Shown here piece after piece: positions 17,707 to 25,893 of a DNA stretch of 51,085 bases. Below the pieces are notes generated by a model, which did no database searches, was not told the DNA's origin, and saw nothing but the letters and a program-made list of their open reading frames with translations. The stretch lies in the NCBI GenBank assembly GCA_016212965.1, contig JACRDA010000063.1:1-51085 (forward strand), in the 5' to 3' direction. Each line of letters begins with the position of its first letter. The stretch's first letter is position 1. The position numbers and the translations under genes are program-made. This DNA comes from Myxococcales bacterium (lineage in GTDB: Bacteria > Myxococcota_A > Polyangia > Polyangiales > Polyangiaceae).

Positions 17707-18963
17707 ATGAGCCCACGCGCACCGGCGGCCCCGCGCCTCTCCGCGGCCGAGGAGGCGCGAGCGGCGCACGAGCTCGTGGCGCGCATCGTGGCCGAGGCTC
17801 CGCGCCGCATGGCCACGTCCGGTGACGAGCGCCGCGCCCACGAGCTCGTCCGCGCGGAGATGGTCGAGCTCGGCCTCCGCACCGAGGTCCACGCCTTTCG
17901 CTGGAACCGCAGCACCTACACCGTCCTCGCGCTCCACTTCGGCCTCGGCGTCGTCGGCTCGGCGGCCGCCCTCGGCTCGCCGGCGCTGGCGCTCGCGCTC
18001 CACGCGCTCGCGGCCGTCTCCTTCGTCCTCGAGTCGACGCGCGCGGCGTTCCTCCTGCGCCGGGTGTTCCCGTTCGCCGCGTCGCAGAACGTCCTCGGCC
18101 TCCGACCGGCCCGCGGCACGCCGCGCCTGCGCGTCGTCGTGCTCGCGCACGTGGACGCGGCCTTCACCGGCGTCGTGTTCCGGCCTGCGTTCATCGCCCG
18201 CTTCGGCAGCAAGCCGGGTAGCCCGCTCTACAAGTCCCTGCGCGTCGCCGCGGCGGCGCTCGTCGCCCTGTGCGTCACGGACGTGCTCGAGCTCGCGCTC
18301 GGAGGCTCGTGGCCCCTGTGGGTGGCGCGGGTCGGCCTGACGCTGCCGGCGCTCATCGCCACCCTGCTCAACCTCGACGTCGTGCTGCGGCGCGAGATCG
18401 TCCCGGGCGCCTCGGACGACCTCGCGGGCGTCGCGGCCATGCTCCTGCTCGGCCGCCGCCTAGAGAGCGAGCTCCCCGACGACGTCGAGCTCGTGCTCGT
18501 CGCGACCGGTTGCGAGGAGGCCGGCCTCGGCGGAGCGCAGGCCCTGCTGCGCGACATGCGCACGCGCTGGAGCCCCGCCGACACGGTGGTGCTGGGGCTC
18601 GACAGCCCCGCCAACGGCGACCTCTGCTACTACCACGAGGGCGAGGTCCTGCCCGTGCCGCTCGCTCCCTGGCTCGAGGAGGTGCTCGTCTCGGTCTGCG
18701 CGGCGGACGCCGCGTTCGCCGACGTCCGCGCCTTCGACATCCCGGTCGGTGGCACGGACGCCATCCCGTTCGCGCGCGCCGGCTACGCGGCCGTCACGCT
18801 CGGCTGCGTGGATCGGCGGGCGGGCGCGCCGCGTCACTACCACCTGCCGAGCGACACCCCCGAGCACCTCGAGTCGGAGCAGATCCCGCGCGCGCTCGAC
18901 CTCGCCGAGCGGGTCATCGCCGCGGTCGTCGCCCGCGCGGGCGGCCCCGCCGGCACGCGCTAG
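17707..18963 (+). CDS. M28-family zinc peptidase with internal TM segments
   Basis: 418 residues. The aminopeptidase core shows the M28 ligand pattern: A-H-V-D (first His), S-D-D-L-A-G (bridging Asp), C-E-E-A-G (catalytic and metal Glu), an Asp in L-D-S-P, and H-Y-H-L-P-S-D-T (last His). Unusually, two hydrophobic segments (about 78-100 and 178-205) are inserted between the N-terminal strands and the metal site, so the protein should be membrane-bound. M28 enzymes release N-terminal residues from peptides. It lies 49 bp after the radical SAM gene on the same strand. Confidence 0.85.
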   Translation: MSPRAPAAPRLSAAEEARAAHELVARIVAEAPRRMATSGDERRAHELVRAEMVELGLRTEVHAFRWNRSTYTVLALHFGLGVVGSAAALGSPALALALHALAAVSFVLESTRAAFLLRRVFPFAASQNVLGLRPARGTPRLRVVVLAHVDAAFTGVVFRPAFIARFGSKPGSPLYKSLRVAAAALVALCVTDVLELALGGSWPLWVARVGLTLPALIATLLNLDVVLRREIVPGASDDLAGVAAMLLLGRRLESELPDDVELVLVATGCEEAGLGGAQALLRDMRTRWSPADTVVLGLDSPANGDLCYYHEGEVLPVPLAPWLEEVLVSVCAADAAFADVRAFDIPVGGTDAIPFARAGYAAVTLGCVDRRAGAPRHYHLPSDTPEHLESEQIPRALDLAERVIAAVVARAGGPAGTR

Positions 18964-19011
18964 CCTCGCCCGCGCTGGCCCCCGGGCCCCGCGTCCGACT
19001 ACGGTCTCGTC

Positions 19012-19689
19012 GTGGCTCCGAAGTCGCTCGACCCGCCCCCCGAGCTCGCGCGGGTGCGCCAGAAGCGCGCCGCGCGCGCGGAGCGCAGGTCCGGGCTCGA
19101 CGCGCCGCCGATCCGCGCCGGCTCCGGTCGGATGCTCCTCTCGGTCGGCCTCGTCGTGGGGTCGGTCGTGGCGGTCGTGTTCCTCGCGTTCGCGCTGTGG
19201 CTCGGCGCGCAGCCCAGCGCGGACGCGGAGGCGGGGTCCGGCGGTGGTGCCACGGGCGAGGCGAGCTCCGGGCGCTCCGTCGAGACGCGCTGGAGGGCCG
19301 AGGTCGCCGCGGCCACGGGTCGCCCGTTCCGGGTCGGGCTCGCCTGCGAGCTCGACGCCTCGCTCGGCGCGAACGAGGGCGCGCTCGCACGCGTGGGCCT
19401 GCGCGTGCGCTGCGGCGACGAGCTCGTCTACGACTCGACCGCTCCGACGAACGCACTCTCCTTCGTCGACTTCGACGCCGAGGAGCGCGTGTCGGACACG
19501 GACGCGCGCCCCCGCTATGCGCTCCGCTACGAGGACCGCGGCTCGCCCGCGCTGCGCGCCCAGCTCGAGCTCGACACCCGGAAGGGGCGCGCGCGGCTGT
19601 GGCGCGAGGGCGACGAGCCCTTCGCGCTCGAGCTCCGCGTCGAGGCGTGGAGCGAGCCCTCGTCCGGAGCGCCTCTGCTGTCGCGCTGA
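19012..19689 (+). CDS. Hypothetical single-pass membrane protein
   Basis: 225 residues from GTG 19012. A basic cytoplasmic N-terminus of about 40 residues is followed by one membrane segment (about 43-65). A Gly/Ser-rich linker leads to an outer domain of about 130 residues rich in Arg, Asp and beta-strand-like alternation. The outer domain has two Cys (A-C-E-L and R-C-G-D) that could pair. The family is not recognised. It is the last gene of the rightward run before a convergent lipoprotein gene whose stop lies 11 bp away. Confidence 0.65.
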   Translation: MAPKSLDPPPELARVRQKRAARAERRSGLDAPPIRAGSGRMLLSVGLVVGSVVAVVFLAFALWLGAQPSADAEAGSGGGATGEASSGRSVETRWRAEVAAATGRPFRVGLACELDASLGANEGALARVGLRVRCGDELVYDSTAPTNALSFVDFDAEERVSDTDARPRYALRYEDRGSPALRAQLELDTRKGRARLWREGDEPFALELRVEAWSEPSSGAPLLSR

Positions 19690-19700
19690 CTGCGCGGGGG

Positions 19701-20351
19701 CTACTTCTTCTTCTCGAAGCGCAGCGAGTAGCTCACCTTCTGTGCCACGCCCTTCGGCGGCCGCTTCCACTCGATCTTCGCGAAGGCGGCGAGCATGCAC
19801 TCCATGTACGCCGCGTTCTTGATGTCGGAGCGCGGCTTCGAGAGCGTCGCCGCGCCGCCGGCGCCGGGGATGAGCAGGTCGAGGCCGAAGGTCGCACCCG
19901 GCTTCGCCTCGTCGGCCTTGCCGTAGCAGGCGCGGAAGGCGTCGCGGTGAGCCTTCAGGGCCTCGCGGATCGGGGCGTGGGTCGGGGCGTCGTTCGGGCC
20001 GCCGCCGATGTGCAGGCCGTGATTCTTCACGTCGACATCGGGCAGCGGCGACGGCGCGGAGGGCGCGGCCGACGCGTCGGGCTCGGTCGCGTCGCTGGCC
20101 GGCACGGTGTCGGCGTCGTCGCCCCCCGCGGTGGCGACCGCGGGCGTCGTCGCGTCGGGCTCGGCCGTGGGTGCCGCCGCCACCGTGGGCGCGGCCGGCG
20201 GGGCGATCGCCGTCGCCGGCTCGGCGCCGGTGCGCACGAAGCTCGGCACGCTCGCCGAGGGGGGCGGCGCCTGCACCTCGCGGTTGCCACAGGCAGAGAG
20301 CGCGGTGAGCGACGCCAGCGCAAACCATGCGGACGGGTGCGAGCTCGGCAT
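19701..20351 (-). CDS. Lipoprotein with AgmX/PglI-like C-terminal domain
   Basis: 216 residues. The signal ends LSAC (lipobox, Cys at about 21). About 80 residues of Ala/Pro/Thr/Asp-rich linker follow. The C-terminal 100 residues hold the pattern I-R-E-A-L...F-R-A-C-Y...G-A-T-F-G-L-D-L...A-Y-M-E-C-M...W-K-R-P-P...V-S-Y-S-L-R-F. Here two Cys about 50 residues apart flank a beta region, as in the AgmX/PglI C-terminal domain of myxobacterial motility proteins. That domain assignment is by pattern memory and moderate. The tail is Lys-rich. Confidence 0.75.
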   Translation of the reverse strand: MPSSHPSAWFALASLTALSACGNREVQAPPPSASVPSFVRTGAEPATAIAPPAAPTVAAAPTAEPDATTPAVATAGGDDADTVPASDATEPDASAAPSAPSPLPDVDVKNHGLHIGGGPNDAPTHAPIREALKAHRDAFRACYGKADEAKPGATFGLDLLIPGAGGAATLSKPRSDIKNAAYMECMLAAFAKIEWKRPPKGVAQKVSYSLRFEKKK

Positions 20352-20436
20352 GGCACCCCGTTAGCGCACCTGTCCGCGATGGCGCAACAAAGTGGCACGT
20401 CTTGTGCTGCCGCGCGCCTTGGGTCACGATCGGCGA

Positions 20437-20859
20437 ATGGTCGGGTTTCGCGAGACGATGACCGGCGGCTACGGCCTCGGAGACGACCACGTCGGCGCCC
20501 CGATGTCGTTCACCCTGAGCGCACGCGCCGCGACGCTCGGAGCGCTCGTCCGGCGCCGCAGCCTCGACCTCTCGGGCGAGCTCGACGCCGTCGGCTTCGC
20601 CGACCACCGCCCGCTTCGCGGCGAGCTCTCGTTCCCGCGCCCGGGGATCATTCGCTACGATTTCGGCTTCCCGAACAACGAGGGCGTCGCCTGCCGCTTC
20701 TTCGGCGAGAAGAAGGTGCGTCTCCTCGACCTCCTGCGCACCATGACCGAGCTCGACGGTGACATCCGCGACGCGTCCGGTCGGCGGCTCGGCCGCGCGC
20801 GCGTGCGCTTCGACGTCCGCAACGACCTCGGTCGCTTCCTCCGGAGCTTCGCCCTATGA
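20437..20859 (+). CDS. Hypothetical beta-rich protein, ETMTG type
   Basis: 140 residues starting M-V-G-F-R-E-T-M-T-G. The start at 20437 is chosen because earlier in-frame codons give an unlike-coding N-terminus. The F-x-E-T-M-x-G start, the S-F-T-L strand, and P-L-R-G-E-L...I-R-Y-D-F resemble the small accessory beta domain found with cholesterol-oxidase-like GMC oxidoreductases and some lipid enzymes. This is recollection of a pattern, not a firm call. Its stop overlaps the next start as ATGA, so the pair is translationally coupled. Confidence 0.6.
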   Translation: MVGFRETMTGGYGLGDDHVGAPMSFTLSARAATLGALVRRRSLDLSGELDAVGFADHRPLRGELSFPRPGIIRYDFGFPNNEGVACRFFGEKKVRLLDLLRTMTELDGDIRDASGRRLGRARVRFDVRNDLGRFLRSFAL

Positions 20860-21422
20860 CCGCCCTGCCCCGCGTCAAGCCTTCCCGTACGGTCCTCGTC
20901 GTCGTCGACATCCAGGAGCGCCTCGCCGTCGCGATGCCGCCCGAGCACATGGCGGCCATCGAGCGCGCGGCGCGCATCCTGCTCGGCGCGGCAACCGAGC
21001 TCGGCGCGCCGGTCCTGTGCACCGAGCAGTATCCGAAGGGGCTCGGCCCGACCGTCCCCGCCCTGCGCGCCCTGCTCGACCCGACCGGCGCGCGTCCCAT
21101 CGAGAAGCTGGCGTTCTCAGCGTGCGGCGAGCCGCGCTTCGCCTCCGCCCTCGACGAGCTCGCCGTGGAGGCCGCCGTCGTGGTCGGCATGGAGACGCAC
21201 GTGTGCGTCTTCCAGACCGTGCGCGACCTCGTCGCCCGCGGCCTCGAGGTGTCGGTGCCCCTCGACGGCGTCGCCTCGCGCCGCGACGACCACCGCACGG
21301 CGGGCCTGCGCCTGTGCGAGAAGGCCGGCGCGACCGTGACCACGGCCGAGACGCTGCTCTTCGACTGGCTCGGCCAGGCCGGTACCGACGCCTTCAAGAA
21401 GCTGTCGAAGCTCGTCCGCTGA
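20856..21422 (+). CDS. Isochorismatase-fold cysteine hydrolase
   Basis: 188 residues, a complete isochorismatase-like hydrolase. The catalytic triad is visible: D18 in V-V-V-D-I-Q-E, K84 in I-E-K-L-A-F-S-A, and C117 in M-E-T-H-V-C-V-F-Q-T. The M-E-T-H-V-C variant with Thr before His is usual in the YcaC/nicotinamidase-like group that acts on small amides or is of unknown substrate. It is cytoplasmic. It overlaps the preceding gene by 4 bp (ATGA), so the two probably act together. Confidence 0.9.
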   Translation: MTALPRVKPSRTVLVVVDIQERLAVAMPPEHMAAIERAARILLGAATELGAPVLCTEQYPKGLGPTVPALRALLDPTGARPIEKLAFSACGEPRFASALDELAVEAAVVVGMETHVCVFQTVRDLVARGLEVSVPLDGVASRRDDHRTAGLRLCEKAGATVTTAETLLFDWLGQAGTDAFKKLSKLVR

Positions 21423-21510
21423 GCCTCGACTGCGGGGGGTGCCCCGCGCCGCTCCGCCGTATCATTCCGACGGCGCCCGTTGCGCCGCCATTCTTTCGTC
21501 GGGAGGACTC

Positions 21511-22248
21511 ATGAAATTCGCACACATCCGCCGCCTCGCAGCCCTCGGCGTCGTGCTCACCGGAGCCGCCGCCGCGTGCAAGGCCGACCTCGGGCTCAGC
21601 ATCGACTTCTCGCTCGAGGGCCAGACCATGACCATCGAGGCCTTCACGGAGCTGACGGCCGCAACCGGCGGCAAGCTCTTCCAGTCCACGGGCACGGGGG
21701 ACATGGCCGCGCTCGCCGGCCAGGCCATGACCGACGGCCTGGTCCCGGGCGCCGCCGTCGACATCGCCTTCGTGGTCGACACCACGGGCTCCATGGGCGA
21801 CGACATCGACGCCGTGAAGGCCAAGCTCTCGGACCTCGTGAGCGATCTCGCCTCGCAGAACCCCGACTGGCAGGTCGGCGTCGCCGAGTACCGCGACATC
21901 GGCGACCCCTTCATCGCGCAGCTCGTGCAGCCGCTCACGCCGGACGAGCCGCTCGTGCAGGCGGGCATCGCCGCGCTCGACGTCGACGGGGGCGGGGACT
22001 ACTGCGAGCACGTCTACCAGGGCCTCGACACCGCCATCGCCGATTTCGCCTGGCGCGTGGGCTCGCACCACCGCATCGTGCTCATCGGCGACGCGCCGCC
22101 CCACCGCTACGCGGGCGACCCGCACACCTTCGACAGCGTGATCGCGGCCGCGAACGCCGACGACGTGCAGATCAACGCGGTCGTGCCCGAGTGCGACGCC
22201 ATCTGCGCGGCGCTCGTGCAGCTGCTCGGCGGCGGAAGCTGCGACTGA
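21511..22248 (+). CDS. VWA-domain lipoprotein
   Basis: 245 residues. GGGAGG at about 21500-21505 supports ATG 21511. The signal sequence ends in AAAC, a likely lipobox. The von Willebrand A domain begins at about residue 84 with F-V-V-D-T-T-G-S-M-G, a MIDAS metal site of the D-x-T-G-S variant. Y-R-D-I-G-D and L-I-G-D-A-P-P-H follow as later MIDAS-region elements. Four or five Cys near the C-terminus could form disulfides. It is likely a periplasmic or surface adhesion or metal-dependent binding protein; partner unknown. Confidence 0.85.
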   Translation: MKFAHIRRLAALGVVLTGAAAACKADLGLSIDFSLEGQTMTIEAFTELTAATGGKLFQSTGTGDMAALAGQAMTDGLVPGAAVDIAFVVDTTGSMGDDIDAVKAKLSDLVSDLASQNPDWQVGVAEYRDIGDPFIAQLVQPLTPDEPLVQAGIAALDVDGGGDYCEHVYQGLDTAIADFAWRVGSHHRIVLIGDAPPHRYAGDPHTFDSVIAAANADDVQINAVVPECDAICAALVQLLGGGSCD

Positions 22249-22282
22249 GGCGCCGAGCGGGGTGTCGAGAATACCGTCGCCA

Positions 22283-22762
22283 CTACTGTGATGCCGGTGG
22301 TGGCTGCACAGCGGGCACCGAGGACACGCGCTCGGTCCGCACGATGAGCGGGAGGGACGCCGCGTGCTCCCAGTCCACACGGCCAGGAAGACGGGCCTCC
22401 ATGACGAACGTGTAGCGACCCTCACCGAGCCAGGGAAGAATCGGGATTCGGACACGGGCGCGAAAGCGGATCCTGTCCTCCTGGATCATGGCAGCGAACT
22501 CGGGGCTTTCCAGGCGCCGTCCCGCGGAGGTAGGTCCCTCGATGTGGCTTCTGCACGCCCAATCGAGCCGCCCGGTTTCATGGGGCTCTCGCGTCCACGT
22601 GGACACGATGGTCAAATCACAGGGGATCCGGTCACCAAGCGCAGGGTTCACGTTCTCGGGCATGAGGAACGTGATCTCTTCCGCAAGTACTAGCGCAACC
22701 TCGTGCGTTTCCTCGTCGACAAACGCCTTGGAGCAGAGCGCCGAGAACACGTGGCTAGGCAT
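22283..22762 (-). CDS. Hypothetical protein, third gene of the toxin-like island operon
   Basis: 159 residues from ATG 22762, which overlaps the end of the preceding gene by 8 bp; a longer frame to 22834 lies wholly inside that gene. It begins M-P-S-H-V-F-S-A-L-C and is followed by E-E-T-H-E-V-A-L-V-L-A-E-E-I. The alternating hydrophobic strands suggest a beta-sandwich, with no signal peptide or membrane segment. I recall similar orphan proteins near toxin-like genes but cannot name a family with confidence. Base composition is a little less GC-rich than its neighbours, which fits transfer. Confidence 0.6.
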   Translation of the reverse strand: MPSHVFSALCSKAFVDEETHEVALVLAEEITFLMPENVNPALGDRIPCDLTIVSTWTREPHETGRLDWACRSHIEGPTSAGRRLESPEFAAMIQEDRIRFRARVRIPILPWLGEGRYTFVMEARLPGRVDWEHAASLPLIVRTERVSSVPAVQPPPASQ

Positions 22763-23237
22763 ACGCGACCCTGACCTCATCGGCTCGCCCGGCCGTCGCC
22801 CTTGCCTGGCACGTACGCCCACGAACAAGCCCACCTGGCTGCTGCGCGGCCGAACTGGTCCCGCGGACGTCGGCGCGAGCCACGTACAGCGGGATGACGC
22901 GCCCTTGCTGGGCCGCTTCCCGGTGGGCTGCCAGTTGTCGGGCGATGGACTCGAGCCGCGACCGCAACATTGCCTCGTCTCCAGCGCCGATCATCTGTGC
23001 CGTCCGCAACTGCTCCGTGACCGCACGATACTCCAGCGCCGTCGGGGAGAGAGCCGGCGCGCCGCGTGCAGTTCTCAGCGCGTCGATGTTCGCGTCGGCC
23101 GACGCGCGCTCCTTGGGCGACAGCGCGCTCCATTGATCCGCGACCGCGTCTTCGAGAGCCTCCGCCTGATCGTCCTCGGCGGGGAGCTCCATCAGGCGGG
23201 CGACGAGCTGAACGTAGCGTTCGACGGCAGAGGTCAT
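22755..23237 (-). CDS. Hypothetical helical protein, candidate immunity/antitoxin
   Basis: 160 residues from ATG 23237, which overlaps the stop of the upstream toxin-like gene by one base (TGATG). The first 55 residues are acidic and helical with Y-V-Q-L-V-A-R-L-M-E and A-L-S-P-K-E-R, like small helical partner proteins that bind toxins. The middle, about 60-120, is a second helical stretch; the last 40 residues are Arg/Gly/Ala-rich and less ordered. Position directly after the Tse2-like gene with coupled translation suggests it neutralises it, but no immunity family is recognised. Confidence 0.55.
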   Translation of the reverse strand: MTSAVERYVQLVARLMELPAEDDQAEALEDAVADQWSALSPKERASADANIDALRTARGAPALSPTALEYRAVTEQLRTAQMIGAGDEAMLRSRLESIARQLAAHREAAQQGRVIPLYVARADVRGTSSAAQQPGGLVRGRTCQARATAGRADEVRVAYA

Positions 23238-23614
23238 CACAAGGCCTTGGTCCACTTTGGTGCAGTATCGCACAGCGCAGCTTGGTACGCCTGGTTCGCC
23301 ATCGATGTCGCCGGCTCCACGAACCCGTGTCGACATGGGTCGATCGGGTCCGGGCGGTACCACAGAACCGGGGGCAGGTCACCCGAGTCGATGCGGAACA
23401 CCGGCCGCCTCCCCAGACCACCGAGTTCCAGGGGTCTGAAGGCGTGGGGCAGGTTCTCCATGCTGTCTGGGCTCACCGACATACCGCCGCGGCCGGGCTG
23501 GACCTTGCCTTCCTCGTCGGCCTTGAGGTCGACCTCTCGAGTACCAAGACCGTTGTGCCCGCAACGAGGGCAACCCGTGTCCGATGCCTTCATGGCGCGA
23601 AACAGCGGTGGCAC
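23237..23614 (-). CDS. Tse2-like ADP-ribosyltransferase-fold toxin candidate
   Basis: 125 residues from GTG 23614, preceded by AAGGG at suitable spacing; an ATG at 23593 is the alternative. A short N-terminal C-P-R-C pair suggests a small zinc knuckle. From about residue 43 the order G-G-M-S-V-S, then R-P-V-F-R-I, L-P-P-x-L, Y-R-P-D-P, H-G-F-V-E-P-A-x-x-M parallels Pseudomonas Tse2 (G-G-T-S-V-F..., G-D-F-V-I-P..., I-P-P-D-L..., H-Y-T-I-M-P-A-K-P-M). Tse2 is a cytoplasmic type VI effector toxin with this fold. No type VI gene is nearby, so this is more likely a chromosomal toxin with a local partner. It is the first of three overlapping genes next to a tRNA. Confidence 0.55.
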   Translation of the reverse strand: MPPLFRAMKASDTGCPRCGHNGLGTREVDLKADEEGKVQPGRGGMSVSPDSMENLPHAFRPLELGGLGRRPVFRIDSGDLPPVLWYRPDPIDPCRHGFVEPATSMANQAYQAALCDTAPKWTKAL

Positions 23615-23797
23615 GTGCGTCGACCCTTCGCGACCACGTGTGCGGCCTGGCGTGGCTACCCTGCGCGGTCGCGCCCCTCAGCGGGCCAGGGCATCGTAGC
23701 GCACCACATGCCTTCGGTGTCAACGACACCACCCATGGGGAGACGCGGCGAAGCACGGTCCAAACGGAGTGCCAGGCGCTGTGTATCCGCAACTTTG

Positions 23798-23870
23798 AGC
23801 GGGAAACGGGGTTCGAACCCGCGACCCTCAGCTTGGGAAGCTGATGCTCTACCAACTGAGCTACTCCCGC
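23798..23870 (-). tRNA. tRNA-Gly (CCC anticodon)
   Basis: Read on the minus strand, all parts fit. The acceptor GCGGGAG pairs with TTCCCGC (last pair G-T). The D-arm is GCTC/GAGC with AGTTGGTA. The anticodon stem TCAGC/GCTGA encloses loop TTCCCAA, giving anticodon CCC. The T-arm is GCGGG-TTCGAAC-CCCGT, and the discriminator base is T. No CCA is encoded. The variable loop GGGTC is 5 nt. Its 3' end faces the toxin-like island. Confidence 0.95.
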
Positions 23871-23984
23871 ACGCTCTGGGGCCGGTTCTAGCGCCACGGC
23901 CGACGGCTCGCAAGGGTGAGCGTGCGGGGCTCGCCCGAGGGCAACGCTTGTCCCGGCGGGCCCGCGGCAGTAACCGCAAGGGCG

Positions 23985-24236
23985 ATGTCCGCGACGTACA
24001 CGATCTCGAGCTGCTGCGAGTGCGAAGCCGTCCTCGGGGCGAACCTCGACGAGAAGCACCAGGTGGTCGAGGCCTGGGCGAAGACCGCGTTCGCGCGCGA
24101 GAGCGCCCCGGCACACACGGTCGGCGGCGCGGGCGAGCGCTTCGACCTCGGCTGGCACTGCCCCTTCTGCGGGCGCCACACGCTCCGCAGCGTGCACGAG
24201 GGCGCGCTGCGGCGCCTCGCAGAGCCGGCCGCCTGA
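23985..24236 (+). CDS. Small protein with two Cys pairs (zinc ribbon-like)
   Basis: 83 residues from ATG 23985. Near the N-terminus is C-C-E-C and near the C-terminus C-P-F-C-G, the two halves of a possible zinc ribbon about 40 residues apart. The part between is acidic and helical. There is no signal peptide or membrane segment, so it is cytoplasmic. The family is not recognised. It is convergent with the transporter gene, whose stop lies 12 bp beyond. Confidence 0.6.
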   Translation: MSATYTISSCCECEAVLGANLDEKHQVVEAWAKTAFARESAPAHTVGGAGERFDLGWHCPFCGRHTLRSVHEGALRRLAEPAA

Positions 24237-24248
24237 CGCGCGCCGCGG

Positions 24249-25190
24249 CTAGCTCGCGCGCGGGCGCGGCGCCGGTGCGGTGCGGCCGCGTGCGAGCGCG
24301 CCGAGCCCGACGCCGACGAGGATGAGCGCGGCGCCGGCGATGGTGTGCCAGTAGACGGGCTCCGAGTCGACGGCCCAGCCGAGGAACAGGGCCACGGCCG
24401 GCGTCACGAAGGCGATGAGGCTGAGCCGCGCCGCGGGCACGTAGCGCATCAGGTAGAGGTACGAGCCGAACGTGAGGCAGGTGCCGACGAGCGCGAGGAA
24501 CACGACCGAGAGCACGGCGCGCGGCGTGAGGTGGATGGGCGCGTCGCGCTCGAAGACGAGCGCGAGCGCGCAGAGGAGCACCGCCGCCACGACCATCGAG
24601 TTGCGCGACAGGACGACCGAGCTCGCGTTCCGGCCGTAGCGTCGGACGGCCGTATTGCCCACCGTGCTCACGGTCGGCGCGACCAGCACGAAGAGAGCCA
24701 TCGGCACGCTGCCCGGCCCGAGCTTCGCGAGGTCGGTCCAGAAGAGGAGCGCGACCCCGCCGAAGCCGAGCACGAAGCCGAGCGCCGAGGCGCGCCCGAG
24801 CCGCTCGCCCGGCAGGAAGAAGTGCCCGCTCACCGCCATGAGGAGCGGAAAGAGGGCGAAGAGCGTGGCGACCAGCCCGGACGGCAGCGCGGTCTCGCCC
24901 GTGTAGACGATGGCGTAGCTCGCGCCGAAGTTGGTCGCCCCCTGCAGGATCGAGAGCCACCAGCTCGGGCTCGCGCCACCCTCGCGCCGCCGCAGCGCGG
25001 GCGTCACGAGGGCCATCGCGAGGGCCGCGATGGCGAAGCGCACGCCGGCCGAGCCGAACGGCGGCAAGTCGGCGAGCCCCCACTTCACGACGAGCCAGGT
25101 GCTGCCCCACACGAGGCAGAGGACGGCGAGGATCGCGACGACCCGCGCGCGCGAGGGGGGCCGGGGTGCGGTCGTCGAAGGGCCGTCCAT
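24249..25190 (-). CDS. EamA/DMT-family transporter
   Basis: 313 residues with about ten hydrophobic segments arranged as two repeats of five, the DMT/EamA layout. Repeat 1 starts with L-C-L-V-W-G-S-T-W-L-V-V-K, the typical W-G-S-x-x motif. Repeat 2 has V-G-T-C-L-T-F-G-S-Y-L-Y. The C-terminus is a short Arg/Pro-rich tail. Family members export amino acids, nucleosides or other small metabolites across the inner membrane; the substrate cannot be read from sequence. It appears monocistronic. Confidence 0.9.
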   Translation of the reverse strand: MDGPSTTAPRPPSRARVVAILAVLCLVWGSTWLVVKWGLADLPPFGSAGVRFAIAALAMALVTPALRRREGGASPSWWLSILQGATNFGASYAIVYTGETALPSGLVATLFALFPLLMAVSGHFFLPGERLGRASALGFVLGFGGVALLFWTDLAKLGPGSVPMALFVLVAPTVSTVGNTAVRRYGRNASSVVLSRNSMVVAAVLLCALALVFERDAPIHLTPRAVLSVVFLALVGTCLTFGSYLYLMRYVPAARLSLIAFVTPAVALFLGWAVDSEPVYWHTIAGAALILVGVGLGALARGRTAPAPRPRAS

Positions 25191-25299
25191 GCTACCGGCA
25201 GGGGTCTAGGGGGCGGGGCCGGCGTGGGTCAAGCGGCGTCCTGTGCGGTCGGGGGGCGCGGGACCGGCCCGCGCAGCCGGGCGGTGATATGCTCGGCCC

Positions 25300-25893
25300 A
25301 TGCGCATGCTCTTCGCCTGGCTCACCGCGCTCGCGGTGACGCTCGCGCCGGCCTGGCTCCCCACGAGCGGGCAGGCCCATGCCGCCCTCGCGGTGGCGCT
25401 CGACCTCGACGAGCTCGTGGCGGGCTCCGAGGCCTGCATCGTCGGTCGGGCCGCCGAGCGCCGGAGCGAGTGGGTGGAGCTCGGGGGCGGGCGGCGCATC
25501 GTCACGTACACACGCATCGACGTGGAGCGCACGGTGTTCGGACGCGAGCGCGCGAGCGTGTGGGTGCGGACGCTCGGCGGAGGCGTCGACGGCATCGGCC
25601 AGGTGGTCTCGGGCGAGGCCCGGCTCCGGCCCGGGCAGCGCGCTCTGCTCTTCCTGCGCCGCGCTCCCGACCGGGTCTTCACGATCACGGCGCTCGCCCA
25701 GGGCCACTACCCGCTCGTCGAGCACGACGGCGTGCCGGCGACGCTCGCGCCGAGCCCCGACCCCGGCACGCTGGTCGGCCGGAGCACGCCCCTGCCCCAG
25801 CCCACCGCGCGCGAGCGGCTCGTCGGCCGCGCGCTCGACGACGTGACGGCCCTCGTGCGCGAGGCGAAGGCGCGGCTCGATGCGACGCCCTGA
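25300..25893 (+). CDS. Hypothetical exported protein
   Basis: 197 residues. The signal peptide has a hydrophobic core and ends Q-A-H-A (likely cleavage near residue 28); the ATG at 25306 is a possible alternative start. The mature part is Arg/Val-rich with alternating strands (L-V-A-G-S-E-A-C-I-V-G-R...V-T-Y-T-R-I-D-V...V-W-V-R-T-L-G-G). This resembles the small secreted beta domain that often precedes matrixin-like proteases in Myxococcota. It overlaps the protease start by 14 bp, so the two are translated together and may form a protease/partner pair. Confidence 0.75.
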   Translation: MRMLFAWLTALAVTLAPAWLPTSGQAHAALAVALDLDELVAGSEACIVGRAAERRSEWVELGGGRRIVTYTRIDVERTVFGRERASVWVRTLGGGVDGIGQVVSGEARLRPGQRALLFLRRAPDRVFTITALAQGHYPLVEHDGVPATLAPSPDPGTLVGRSTPLPQPTARERLVGRALDDVTALVREAKARLDATP

